Source of the DNA: Catenaria anguillulae PL171
Lineage: Eukaryota; Blastocladiomycota; Blastocladiomycetes; Blastocladiales; Catenariaceae
Assembly (NCBI GenBank): GCA_002102555.1
Contig: MCFL01000046.1
Coordinates: 124,001 to 188,000, forward strand
Reading direction: 5' to 3'
Length of the DNA stretch: 64,000 nt
Positions 54,327-64,000 of this stretch are shown here, one piece after another. Made by a program: the position numbers and the translations under genes. The stretch's first letter is position 1; each line of letters opens with the position of its first letter. Below the pieces are notes generated by a model, which saw nothing but the letters and a program-made list of their open reading frames with translations, was not told where the DNA came from and did not search any database.

Positions 54327-56312
54327 ATGTCAACAACCGACCCAACACTCGTCCCGGTCCGACCTCCACGCCAAGCGAGGGACATTCCACCCCTGTTTGC
54401 GCTCCCGGGCGCTCTCAACGCCTCCGTTCCCATCCGCTCAATGTGTACAACGGGCTCGTCGCCCTGCCCTAACCTGCCCACCCCCGCCGCCCAAGTGGCC
54501 TATGCTCAGTGCTTGCAGGACCAATGCGCTGGCGCCGTCAATGAGCTGTCCACGGCCTATACAACGGCACGGGTCCCACGAGAACCGGCAACACCCCTGG
54601 GCGTCTTCCCTTCTGCAAGCGTCACGCCTTCAATGCGGCCCGTGATTGAGCAAGCTGGTATGTGTGCCGCCCATTTTGTCCCTGAGAGCTCTTCCCACTG
54701 TTTTCTGAACCAACCATTTTTCACAGCGGCCGCCGTCGAAGTATGCGGAATCGACCGGTGTCTGGCAGAGTGGACCGCCGTGGCATCCACCCTCTGCGTC
54801 CCGCTCGACTCGCCAGCCATCCTCTCTCGTGGCTTCCACCTCCCCACGCTCCCAACATCAGCAGCATCCAACGCAACGCTGGCCCGCCTCTTTCAATCCT
54901 ACCAGTCTGCCGTCTCGACACACATGCTCCCGACTTCTGCTGCACAAGACCCTGCATCCATTGACCAATCTGCATTCACGGCCACCATGCTCGGGTCCAA
55001 CCCAGACACGTCCTCGCTCGACAAGCTCGGCGTGTGCGTCCCCACACTGCCCATAGGATCCACATGCGACGCACGTGCCTGGGACGCACAAGCCAACCTG
55101 CCCGCCCTCGGCCGCGTTGTACCCAACTTTGCATCCACGGGCAAATCGGCCGTACTCACGCCCACATCGCCCTCATCCACATCCCTTGGATTTCCGGTGC
55201 ACGCGGTTCGCCTGCCTCCCACGTCGTCTGCCCCAACCGAAATTGTTACACAGGCGCAACGGTCGGGCAACACGTTCACTTCCATTACTTGCGTTGACGG
55301 AACCGTTTCAGCCGCGGCACCCAAACTGCCTGGCACAGACTGCGCGTCACATGCAGAATGCCTTTTGGGCATGTGTGTCCCCTCTCCCTCCTCCTCCTCT
55401 TCTACATGCCGGCTCATTGACCGGCTTGCCGCCTCGACCCCGGCCCAACCGCCCATCATTGAACAACCAACCAATCCGACCTCGGACCCTTCCAATGCAT
55501 CCGACGGCACACTTTCGGCGCTCGCATCGCCCATTCTTTGGGCGCAACTGACGGCCATCATCCTGGCCTCGATCCTACTTCTCGGATGGTCACGCGGCGG
55601 CATCGAGTGGCGCAAGCGCGTGCAAGCGCGGCTCGTGCGATGCCTAGCACGCGTCCAACCCAGTAAATCCACCGTGGTGCGCGAGCTCGCGTGCGACCCG
55701 GCAGACAATCGTATGCTGGCGAGTTATCGGCCACGGCAAGGGGGAAGGCGACGACGTGATCGGGGTACGCGCGCCATGCGCGTGCGATATTTGCCAGATG
55801 GTACCCCCGAGTGGATTGAAGAGCGGGTGGATGAGGACGAGCCATTGCCCTTGTATGTGCCACCCTCGCCACCAGAGCCTGCCGTGGCTGCATCCATTCT
55901 GGGTGTGCCGGGGGCTGATAACGATACCATGGCGGCGGCCCCGCCCGCGGCGTACGGGCATCGCCGATCGTCACTGGACCCGGAACGCGCGCTCTTGCTT
56001 GCGCACCCGTCGGCCGCGGCCGCGGCAGACATCCGGCGCGCGCGCCGTGGAAGCAGTGCGGGCGGCGCAGTGGCCGTGGGCAGTCCCAGATTGAGCGCGT
56101 TGCTTGTGGGCGGTCCGCCGCCCCCGCCGTTTGGCATGCCAATGCCAAGGCCCGCAAGTTTGGATTCGGTCGAGGATGGATCGGGCGGGTCGAGCAGTGG
56201 GTCGAGGCGGGGCAGTTTTGGAGTCGAGACGTTTGAGGGCATCGATGAGGATGACGTGGATATGGATGGAGGGGAGGTAGAGGACAATGAGTGGAGGTTT
56301 GGGCATCGGTAG
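54327..56312 (+). CDS. Cysteine-containing single-pass membrane protein
   Basis: The frame is open from 54291; I start at the ATG 54327. A perfect intron-like segment, 54658-54726 (69 nt, GTATGT..TTTTCACAG), is in frame and stop-free. With it removed the protein has 638 residues, with it 661. The N-terminal ~390 residues are Ser/Thr/Pro-rich with scattered cysteine pairs (CTTGSSPC, CLQDQC, VCGIDRC, DCASHAECLLGMC), as in fungal extracellular domains. One membrane helix follows near residue 400-420 (WAQLTAIILASILLLGW), then a basic juxtamembrane stretch (RKRVQARLVRC). The cytoplasmic tail contains LPLYVPPSPP and poly-Gly/Ser segments and an acidic end. No signal peptide is found, so a first exon may be missing. 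A cell-surface sensor is possible but speculative. Confidence 0.7.
   Translation: MSTTDPTLVPVRPPRQARDIPPLFALPGALNASVPIRSMCTTGSSPCPNLPTPAAQVAYAQCLQDQCAGAVNELSTAYTTARVPREPATPLGVFPSASVTPSMRPVIEQAGMCAAHFVPESSSHCFLNQPFFTAAAVEVCGIDRCLAEWTAVASTLCVPLDSPAILSRGFHLPTLPTSAASNATLARLFQSYQSAVSTHMLPTSAAQDPASIDQSAFTATMLGSNPDTSSLDKLGVCVPTLPIGSTCDARAWDAQANLPALGRVVPNFASTGKSAVLTPTSPSSTSLGFPVHAVRLPPTSSAPTEIVTQAQRSGNTFTSITCVDGTVSAAAPKLPGTDCASHAECLLGMCVPSPSSSSSTCRLIDRLAASTPAQPPIIEQPTNPTSDPSNASDGTLSALASPILWAQLTAIILASILLLGWSRGGIEWRKRVQARLVRCLARVQPSKSTVVRELACDPADNRMLASYRPRQGGRRRRDRGTRAMRVRYLPDGTPEWIEERVDEDEPLPLYVPPSPPEPAVAASILGVPGADNDTMAAAPPAAYGHRRSSLDPERALLLAHPSAAAAADIRRARRGSSAGGAVAVGSPRLSALLVGGPPPPPFGMPMPRPASLDSVEDGSGGSSSGSRRGSFGVETFEGIDEDDVDMDGGEVEDNEWRFGHR
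54658..54726 (+). other. In-frame stop-free intron of 69 nt
   Basis: GTATGT donor, CTGAACC branch-like site and TTTTCACAG acceptor. The segment is divisible by three and lacks a stop, so gene predictors may keep it as coding. Confidence 0.7.
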
Positions 56313-57799
56313 GTACCCAACACAGTACCTGACAGCTGGGCTGGTCCTTGCTTTTTTTTTTTTTTTGCTTTCTTTTCTCCTTTTTGTGAGATTGGTCCGT
56401 GATTTGGACTCTCTAATATTCCTTGTTTTTCCTTTTCTCCTTTTGATTCAACGCCTACCTACCTACCTACCTACCTACCCCTTTGCATCTATGCATTTGC
56501 GAATCGGTCAACCCATTTTGTCCATTTCTCTTGTATATTCATGTACTTAGTACCCCCACGTCCAACATTTTCACGCACATGTTTACTTGGCTCATTTGCT
56601 CGCACTTTTTCTGCCATGAATGCCCTGACTTGCTCTGCATGTCGAATATGAACAGCATGGAACCTGCGGGCCTGACAGAAAGATAATAATCGATGCGCGA
56701 CTGGGACAAGTGGATCCTCGTCGGGCCAAGTTCGCCAATGGAGAAGGCCCTTCTGGGTCGCCCCTCACCAATTCACAATGCAGCTGATTCTGGCGACTCA
56801 AACCGTCCCACCATGCCATGCATGGCCGCCTTCCTTGGGCGAGCAAGTACCGGACTGCGTCAGAGAGAGTCCATGAGGGAGCTAACCCTGTTAGGCTGAC
56901 GCTTGTGGACTTGAGTCGAATCAGACGCGCGTACTGACGTTTTCGCTCCTTCCGAATTGTCGTATTTGATAAGTGCCGAACCCCATGGGCGTCTGTCCAC
57001 TTGACACTACCCGCATCCGTCTCCTCGCAACCCACTCCACTTAATCCTGCGCATCCGCAGCTGCCCCAGTCCCTTTTAGCTCACGCCTCCGTAGCCCTCC
57101 TTTCAACCGACCCACACTTTGCACTTGCTGCACACACTATTCGTCCATTGCTCCAACTTCCTGTCTGCCACACCCAAGCGGCAGCAGCGTCAACAGTGCA
57201 TCCACCCGCAAATGACCCTATTCGACTCCGCACGGGCTCTCGCCGACTGGTCCTCGACTTGCGTCCCTGTTCCCACATGTCCTTGTCCTCCTCCAGTCCC
57301 ACGCGGTTTCTCGCCTTGCCCATCCACTTGTAGCCTGTGGAGCAGTAACATTTGAGCCTCGGCACGCAGTCGGATTCTACCCCGCCATTTCGCACCGTTC
57401 ACTGTGCGATTCGCTCGTCCGCAGCGGCCGCGAGACACGTTTGCGTCAACGCCGAAAGGTTATCTTTGTCCGGCATTGCGTTCCTTTGTGTATGGCACAC
57501 TGTCTATTGCCCAATGTGTGAGGAGATATACTTGGAGAATGGTTGTGCGTCGTCAATTTCAGCGCTCGCTTGACTTTGACGATGTGGCGACATGGGCCAG
57601 GACGTCGGCGCCGCAGCAAGCGTTGCAGCATGGTTGAAAGCCCTAGTGACAGCGCGATGTGCATTGGCCAGACTGGAAACTTTCCAGTGACCAGTGGTGG
57701 GGGGATGAGCACCATGTTTTGAACCAAATGGATATTTACCAAAAGACAAAGATTCAACTACTCAACGATATGATAGAGAATGCTGACACACACACGCAT
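56313..57799. other. Intergenic region with simple repeats
   Basis: It contains a T-run (about 56351-56367) and a CCTA microsatellite at 56454-56478. The rest shows only unsupported ORFs. Confidence 0.5.
56454..56478. repeat. (CCTA)6 microsatellite
   Basis: Six consecutive CCTA tetranucleotides, non-coding. Confidence 0.9.
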
Positions 57800-59641
57800 T
57801 CAAACGAACGAATACAGCCACCAAGCAACAAATCCAACAAGGAGAGCGACGACATGATACACGCGCACTCCCATCCAATGCACTCGCCACCGCATGTACA
57901 CGACGACATAAATGACAGCCAGCACGCGATACAGCCACCGCGACATGCTCCACAAGTACCTGATAACCGACCGAGCAGCTCCCAGCGCCTCCGGAAGCTG
58001 CTGCTTCGGATGCTTGATGACGCGTGGTGAAATCATGGCAGCGGACGTGGCGACAACGAAAAGCATTTGGGTGGGCTCGAGGTCGTCCAGAGTGGAAAGG
58101 AGGTTGCCCGATCGATGCAGAGTAATGATAAACTTGGAAAGCGAGATGATGCGCTCGTCGAGAGATCGGAGCGCGGCCGAGTCAAAGGTAATCATTGGCT
58201 GGATCACTGAGCCGAGGGTCAGGCAAGGTATGCACAAGGAAATCAGTCAGTAAATACGTCCGCAGAAAGAGGTACATGCGCAAGAGGAGATGGTCAGCAT
58301 ACAATATGACAGCAGAGTCGGCAAACTATCCTGATCGATAAACTCGTGCACCATTTCCGCTGCCTCATCGCACCCACTCATGACTGCGACATGGACCGCC
58401 TCGCTGACGTGGCCAAACTGCCACAAACCACTGGCAAGCAGCTCGTGGAACAAATTCATGTCGCCATGCTTGCCCGCCAGAATCAATGCCTCCCCGCCAA
58501 TCCCATGAAACTCTTCGTGATAGTCCTCAAAGCGGTCCGCAAGCGCAGAAGGAGGAAATCGGCAGACAAGGGCGGCGACCGAGCCATAGTCGTCAATCCT
58601 CTGCTCAAGCAAGTACATGCCGAGCGAGTGCAGGGAAACACCGTGTCGCTCGAGTGAGTTGAAAATGGGCAAAAAACGGTCGGGCGAAACTTTGGGCGCA
58701 GAAAACGTTTGCAACAGTGCGTGAAATGGCGAGCGGCGGGCACTGAGCAGGTCTGGGTCATAATGGAAGAAATCTCGGATGCACCCCAGGTTGTGTAGCA
58801 TGGAATCGACCATGTCGAGAAGAGCGGGTGACCATTCGAGCAAGACGGTCCAATACAGCCATTGTTCGATCGACATGGTCGCCTGGTCGCCGGGATCGTA
58901 GGAAACAACACTCGCTACACATGCGCGCGGATCCACTGACAATTGGAGACACACCGAGCGATGCAAGGTAAAGTGGGGATTGACCACACGTAAAAGTTGC
59001 TCAAGAACGAATGCGGCCGAGGTGCAGTCGCCGAGCTGCGTGAAGAACGAGAACATGCGAAAGGCATCAGGAACAAAGAGCCAGTGCCGACGCACTCGGG
59101 CCAGCGGGTCCTCGTTCAGCGGAACCTCCCGCTCAATGCCAGCAGTAATATCCATACATGCTTGAAATTCTGTTTCCGTGAAGGGCCTCGCAACATGTAG
59201 CGGTCCTTGGCAAGAAAAGATCCAATTGAGGAATGATGGCGGCGAGAGAATGGAATCGGCGATAGGCGAAAGTGCTGCAACACGCGGCACCTCGTAGACA
59301 AAATCATCGTCAGCTTCACGGCCCGGCAGCCTGTGTTGGAGACGAAGAACGAGAAATCTGGCCAACTGAGACTTGTCGTTGGTCGGATATTGATGAGGCG
59401 GTGTCTTGAACATTGGCATTGAGCGGTGGAGGATTAAGTGCAGGGCCCACGAATGCCGCACCAGCGGTGTACGGGACAGCTGAATGGTTTCAAGGCAGAT
59501 TGCAACCTTTTGCTGGGTCAATGGTTCTGACAGCGCGAGGATGGGGAGAAGCAGTTCTGCGGGCAGAGCCGCGGCCGTGGCACAGGCCGGCGGTGCCGCC
59601 TTGTCTTGGTGTGCGGAGTAGCAGTCGACGGCGGCGGTCAT
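57800..59641 (-). CDS. Unrecognised protein with C-terminal membrane segments
   Basis: Exons 59641-58303 and 58206-57800 (intron 58207-58302, 96 nt, GTATGC..GCTCAG) give 581 residues. Another ATG lies at 59668. The N-terminus ALPAELLLPILALSEPLTQQKVA resembles an F-box-like helix pair, though weakly. The middle has helical repeats, including GKHGDMNLFHELLASGLWQF and VAVMSGCDEAAEMVHEFID, that look ankyrin-like. The second exon ends in two hydrophobic segments (WLYRVLAVIYVVVYM and VVALLVGFVAWWLY), implying a tail anchored in a membrane. I do not recognise the family. F-box/ankyrin-like repeat proteins are numerous in fungi, and this may be one. Confidence 0.62.
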
Positions 59642-59982
59642 GATGCCTTTGCGCTGGGAGAAATACATGGCGTCTCCAGCGACGAAAAATGGGCTAGACT
59701 TACGATGTGTGAAGAAGTGCCGCAGTGGTCAGGTCAACAACTCTCGTGTGCTGACTGCTGAGAGATCAACGAAAGGTTGGCGGGATTGCTGCTTTTGTCC
59801 CGCGACCTTGCGAGTCTATCATATTAATATGCCACTTGGATTGCGCTAGGACAGACGAAACAGGGAAAGCACAGTCAAGAAAGTAGGGACAAGCGGATGC
59901 ATTTCGAGTATGAATGACTCAAACATCAAAGGTCACATTCGTGTGCACAACCTGCTGCCAATACTTACAAAAACAAGAAAGC
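59642..59982. other. Short intergenic spacer
   Basis: This lies between the 5' end of the previous gene and the 3' end of the eL8 gene. A TATTAATAT stretch occurs at about 59821-59829. No gene. Confidence 0.4.
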
Positions 59983-61762
59983 TTAAGCAAGGTGAGCGGT
60001 GGACACCTCCTTGGCACGGGCCTTCTCGCGCTTGAGCATCATGTCGTTGGACTTCTTGCCCATGATACCGCCACCCCAAGTCTTGCGGATCTCGTCCGAC
60101 TTGTCGTTGAAGTTGGCCTGAGCAACCGACACGAGGGCAGCGAGCTCCTTGGCGTTCTCGGGCTGCACATCGACAACGGCAAGAGCAGTGGCGGTCTTCT
60201 TGTGCACAACGGTACCGAGACGGGCCTTACCCTTGACAATGACGTAGGGCACGTTCATCTTGCGGCACAAGGCGGGGAGGAAGACAACGAGCTCAATGGG
60301 GTCAACGTCGTGGGCAATCACGACAAGCTTGGCCTTCTTGGCCTCAATGAGGGCAGTCACGTGGTTGATACCGTACTTGACAACAACGGGCTTCTTGCCA
60401 GCCTCGACGGTCTTGCCGGCGGCCTTGGCCTCGGCAATGGCCTTGAGACGCTGCTTCTTCTCCTGCTTGGTCTCGGGGCGGATCTTGTTGAGGAGCTTGA
60501 ACAATTGCGAGGCAACGTTCTTGTCGACAACGCGCGAGAACTGGTTGATCGCGGGGGGAACCTTCAGGCGGCGCTTGAGGATGGCGCGCTGGCGCTGGAG
60601 GCGCACGTACTCGGGCCACTTGGTGTAGCGGGTGAGGTCGCGCTTGGGCTGAACAGCGTTGCCTGAGAAAGAAAAGGGTGTAAGCGAAACACGAGTTTGG
60701 TGCACACAGGGAGCTCAACCGCTTGTGCTCGAGGCCAAGTCAAGAGATGTGTGTGACAAGGACGCGAAACGCAAGGCAGCAGTGCAGCATCCTGGTAGCC
60801 AGTTTGACACAGGGGAGACCCCGAGTGGTGATGAGCGGGCACTTGGGCGAAGCAGTAGATCGAAAGGCAAGCGCTTCTGCAACGAGAGGCAACAGCGACA
60901 GAGGAACAAGCAAAGTTGGAAATCAAGGCACGACCGGCGATTCATGGTGGCACGGGGTGAGCGGACATGACACGGCAAGAGCTAGACAAGACATCGAAAA
61001 GCCCCGTCGAATCAAACGGCACAACACGGCACCAAAAACGAAACACCATGCCTACCTGTTGCAACAAGGAAGTCGCAACAGGGCGATTCCACTTTTGCTC
61101 GATCGTCTGCCCGTCCCCTCGCGGCAGCGCACACGTGCCCTTCACACTGCCCGCCCCAACATGCCCACACCAAACCCCCAGGTGACAAGTGCAACACTGG
61201 CCAGGGACAGGATGCAAAACACATGGAACAAGAAGCTGCGGAAGGTTGCGTCGTGTACACACACCCGAGGACATGGCACAGATGACACCCAAACACAAGA
61301 GCACAAGCGGTATGTCGCAAACACAATTGCGGCAATCAAGCCGTCTCAAAAGCGCATACCAATGCCGAAGTTGCGGGTGGCCTTCTCGAAACGAGGGTCC
61401 TTGACGGCGCCAGCCTTGGCGGCCGACTTGAAGGGAGCGGCGGCGATCTTCTTACCCTTGGGAGCCTGTCACGGACATCACCAAAAAGTAAAGCGAACAC
61501 ACGTCACACACGACAACAGTCGTCAAGGACAGGCATCAAGCAACATGTGGGCAGAGGGAGGTAGCGCAGACGAGGTTGGCAGGATTGTATGCAAGAGTGT
61601 AATGGGTCATTGACAATGGTGTCGTTTGAGGATGTGGAGTGGCGTAGATGGGATGAGACAGTTGCGAAGGAAGGAGGGAAGGGTCGATTCGAAGTCAGTA
61701 TTGTTGTTCGGTGCGGTTCGTCGACAACGACGATTGCATGAAAAGGAACTGCATTTTACCAT
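59983..61762 (-). CDS. RPL8: Ribosomal protein eL8 (L7Ae family)
   Basis: Exon 3 (60662-59983) and exon 2 (61465-61360) are certain. The 697-nt intron 60663-61359 joins them as [14 protein letters not shown]. Exon 2 starts [12 protein letters not shown], which in yeast directly follows the initiator Met. The only nearby ATG followed by GT on this strand is at 61762 (ATG|GTAAAA), giving a first exon of just the start codon and an intron 61466-61759; this is tentative. The protein has about 261 residues, close to yeast Rpl8 (256). The L7Ae-type RNA-binding core is clear: [43 protein letters not shown] and [16 protein letters not shown]. It is a 60S subunit component. The start is divergent to the J-protein gene, 222 bp away. 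Confidence 0.93.
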
Positions 61763-61984
61763 TGTGATGATTGATAGAGGCGACTAAAAGGTGTGCCGTG
61801 TGGAGGGAGAGGGAAGCGCATCCTTGGTCACGTTCGGAGTCTGTCATCGTTGGGGTTTGTGGTGGATGCCGAATACAAGGCGGGATCGGCGACCCGGAGC
61901 ATAGTCTTCTCCAGGATCTGCGCCGATCCATGTGCACACGAGACTCGCTCGCAAAATGCAACGATTGATTGCCGCAAAACAACA
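61763..61984. promoter_or_regulatory. Bidirectional promoter of RPL8 and J-protein genes
   Basis: 222 bp separate the predicted start codons of two divergent genes. No TATA box of the GGGTATAAA type is present. Confidence 0.4.
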
Positions 61985-63340
61985 ATGGATAACGACGACT
62001 ACTATGACTCGAGCTCGGGCAATGAAGCCGGTGGCCCGGCCTCGGCCGTCTTTGACGAAATGGGTGACTTTTTCAAGAGCATGCTCTGGTTCTACTTCCC
62101 AAGCCTGATCGCCGACCGTGCGCTGCCTTACCTGCACTCGCTCTGGTATTCAGGGTCGCGGCGAGGCAATGGACCGCCGCCAAAGGGATCGCATCTGTGG
62201 ATCAAGCATCGGGCATGGACATGCGCCTTTATAATTCTCTGCACGCTCGTCTACTCGATGCACAACACTCTCCAGTCGCGGGCCCTCAACCACTATGAGG
62301 TGATTGGTGTTCCGCCATCCACTTTGGTCGAACAAGTACACCTGCAGGCAGATACCGATGCCACGGAATCAGCGACTGCAACCGAAGGTCTGGCATTGCT
62401 TCGCTCTCGGTTCCGCCACCTTTCGCTGCAGTTCCATCCGGACAAGAATTCGTCGCCAGATGCGCCAATCATGTTTGGCAAGGTCCAATCCGCTCGTGCC
62501 GTGCTGGAAAGCACGGCGTCGCGCAACATTCACGACTTGATGGGCCCAGCCATGGCTGCCTATTGTGCCAACGACGGGAATAGTGGAAACCGGCGCCAAG
62601 GTCGTGGCAGAGGAGGGCGTGCTGGGTCGTCGGGTGTCAAGATTGAGTGCGAGGATTACAGTAAAGTGGTCAAGATGTACATTGCCCATGGATTGATGCC
62701 CGTGTATCTCATGTATGGCGGGCTGATCACGCTCATGATGCTCTTTCGCGGAGCATCGCATGGCACGTATTGGTACATACCTTGATTCCGAATCCCATTC
62801 TTTTTCAGCATTTCACGGACCGACCACTCACCTGCAAACGCTGTGCCCTCAGGCGTGTTGTCGGCTTCTTCGTTTTCATTTTCCTTGACCTCACCACCGC
62901 CACTGGCCAACTCTCGCCCACCGTGACCAATTTCCTGCACACATACCTGTGGTGGACGCCCTACGACCTATCCATGTTTGTGCACCGCACCTCATTCACT
63001 GTCTTTGCCGCCATCAACCAAATCGGATCCGCACTCGCAGCAACCACCTCGTCATCAAGTGCCCAAGATCAGCTCGCCCATGGTTGCCGCCAGCATGAAT
63101 GCGCTCACGGGCATGTCGGCGCAGGCCATTTCCAATCTACAGCGCACGATCGGCATCTTGCACCAGCCGTTGCAGGGGCGGCCAACGGCTTCAGGCACCT
63201 TGGGCAGGCGGGATTTACGAGCAGTGGTCGAAACAAAGATGGTGGACGAGATGCAGGATCGGTTGATGTGCCAGGATGACCAGTATGCGGCAGTGTATCA
63301 GGAGGTCATGAATGAGGTGTCAGCAAAGTTGATTAGGTAA
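61985..63340 (+). CDS. Membrane-bound J-domain protein, frame disrupted
   Basis: From the ATG at 61985 (MDNDDYYDSSSGNEAGG) the first frame runs to about 62770. Two N-terminal hydrophobic segments (SMLWFYFPSLIADRAL; WTCAFIILCTLVYSM) are followed by a J domain, HYEVIGVPPSTL...FRHLSLQFHPDKN, with HPD at 151-153. Next come an RG-rich linker (GRGRGGRAGSSG) and another helix (PVYLMYGGLITLMMLF). An intron ending TTTTTCAG at 62808 leads to a coding-looking frame with RRVVGFFVFIFLDL and HTYLWWTPYDLSMF. A third frame (MVAASMNALTG...VSAKLIR) ends at 63340. The phases of the visible splice sites do not agree at either junction (near 62770 and 63055). Expected role: an ER or vesicle membrane co-chaperone of Hsp70. 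It may be intact with unusual splicing or damaged by single-base errors. Confidence 0.65.
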
Positions 63341-63416
63341 ACGGGATATTTAACCGACAAGGTCATATACTTTTCAGGTTCTGTTTGGCTCCCTCCAATG
63401 CAAGTCGTTTCATTAT

Positions 63417-64000
63417 TTAATGCTCAGCACATGTGCGCCAGTATGGCCACCACTCAACCACAACCTTGCCCAAATCGCCATCTTCGCCAGCAAGTGTCGA
63501 TGTATCGGCTTCATGAACCGAATCCCAAGGGTCACCCTGAACCCACACCCGCAGTAACCGCCTTGCTTGTCCTTTGGCTGTTTCGGTAAACGCCATCAGC
63601 GGCGTTCCCTGCGGCAGCTTGCATCTCGTCGACGAAAGCCATCCAGGCGATGTCGGGTCAGACGTGAACTTGTCTTCCAGCAACGACCCGAGCGTCGATG
63701 AAAGGGAACCTATGTCACAAGCAAGAGATGGGCGGTGGAGGCAAAGCTGTCCGAGAAGGAGACCTCCATTGTCGCTGGAATGAATGCGGACGCTGGCGAG
63801 ATGCGGGCGGCGGCGGGGGGCCGGCGAGCTGGATGGGCGGTGGCTGCAAATGTCGCCCAATAACAATTTCACCATGTACCAGCCCGAGTCGACGATTGAG
63901 CATGATGATTCGGCCGATACGTGGATGCAGTTGAAACAGGACCGCTGGCATCCGGATCGTAAAGCGTGCAGCTAATCGAGGGGATTGATCTTGATTCGGT
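63417..64000 (-). CDS. 3' end of an unidentified gene (partial)
   Basis: On the minus strand the last frame ends at 63417 with LRVWVQGDPWDSVHEADTSTLAGEDGDLGKVVVEWWPYWRTCAEH. It is preceded by a plausible acceptor (TTGTGACATAG, exon beginning near 63710). The upstream exon structure is unclear and continues beyond the right edge. A competing plus-strand reading (63784-63975, SPNNNFTMYQPESTIEHDD) also looks protein-like. Strand and product are therefore uncertain. Confidence 0.35.

Noticed and set aside
59914-60666. Plus-strand ORF of 250 residues across eL8 exon 3
   Set aside because: It is antisense to a highly conserved ribosomal protein exon; its Leu/Gly/Val-rich product is a codon-bias shadow.
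60663-61359. C/D-box snoRNA in the long eL8 intron
   Set aside because: No RTGATGA box was found on the sense strand. One TGATGA occurs on the opposite strand without a paired CTGA.
63574-63975. Plus-strand coding exons at the right edge
   Set aside because: Two short frames with stops between them and no splice model. The minus-strand reading has a better acceptor and end, though neither is secure.

Overview
The window is nuclear DNA of a GC-rich, early-diverging fungus. Genes are dense and lie on both strands. Introns are short (mostly 50-120 nt), bounded by GT..AG, and often interrupt otherwise long open frames. The gene content (CYP51 sterol demethylase, an OPI3-type phospholipid methyltransferase, a fungal proteinase K-like subtilase, Sec63, dynactin Arp10, COG8, an Aven-like protein) is fungal but retains genes that yeasts lack or that are very divergent there. 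A zoosporic lineage such as Blastocladiomycota is my best guess; this is an inference, since no marker gene in the window settles it.

Layout. 1-4809: 3' part of a large HEAT-like protein. 4990-7065: a degenerate inverted-repeat element without a credible gene, carrying a 21-bp tandem repeat. 7334-8571: secreted protein of a bacterial-looking family. 9906-15158: divergent pair, an LRR protein (predicted myristoylated) and a bHLH transcription factor. 16019-18941: an unrecognised two-exon gene converging on a PP1 inhibitor of the PPP1R11/Ypi1 type. 20561-22084: a striking protein of eleven ~42-residue repeats with histidine tracts. 22764-24149: subtilase. 25861-26819: phospholipid methyltransferase. 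26937-28084: Aven-like protein. 28419-30140: TFIIA large subunit, head to head with a small unknown gene. 30831-30914: tRNA-Leu(TAA). 31184-37281: Sec63, a TENA-family protein and Arp10. 37983-42802: a 14-exon HEAT/SPRY protein. 42884-45902: tandem pair of seven-helix membrane proteins. 46327-48342: CYP51 with three single-base frame breaks. 49819-50463: a second, smaller histidine-rich repeat protein. 51943-53679: COG8. 54327-56312: single-pass membrane protein. 57800-59641: unrecognised two-exon gene. 59983-61762: ribosomal protein eL8. 61985-63340: membrane J-domain protein with frame problems. 63417 to the right edge: 3' end of an unidentified minus-strand gene, weakly supported.

Most genes are unrelated housekeeping functions: secretory pathway (Sec63, COG8, J protein), lipids and sterols (OPI3-type enzyme, CYP51), transcription (TFIIA, bHLH) and translation (eL8, tRNA). 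The most novel content is the pair of histidine-rich, curlin-like repeat proteins at 20561-22084 and 49819-50463. They share the strand-turn-strand core, a TATA box of identical sequence and a single-exon structure, have no signal peptide, and look like a self-assembling, possibly metal-binding, intracellular beta-solenoid or amyloid family.

All exon boundaries given were fitted by hand from splice signals and reading phase. They have no transcript support.
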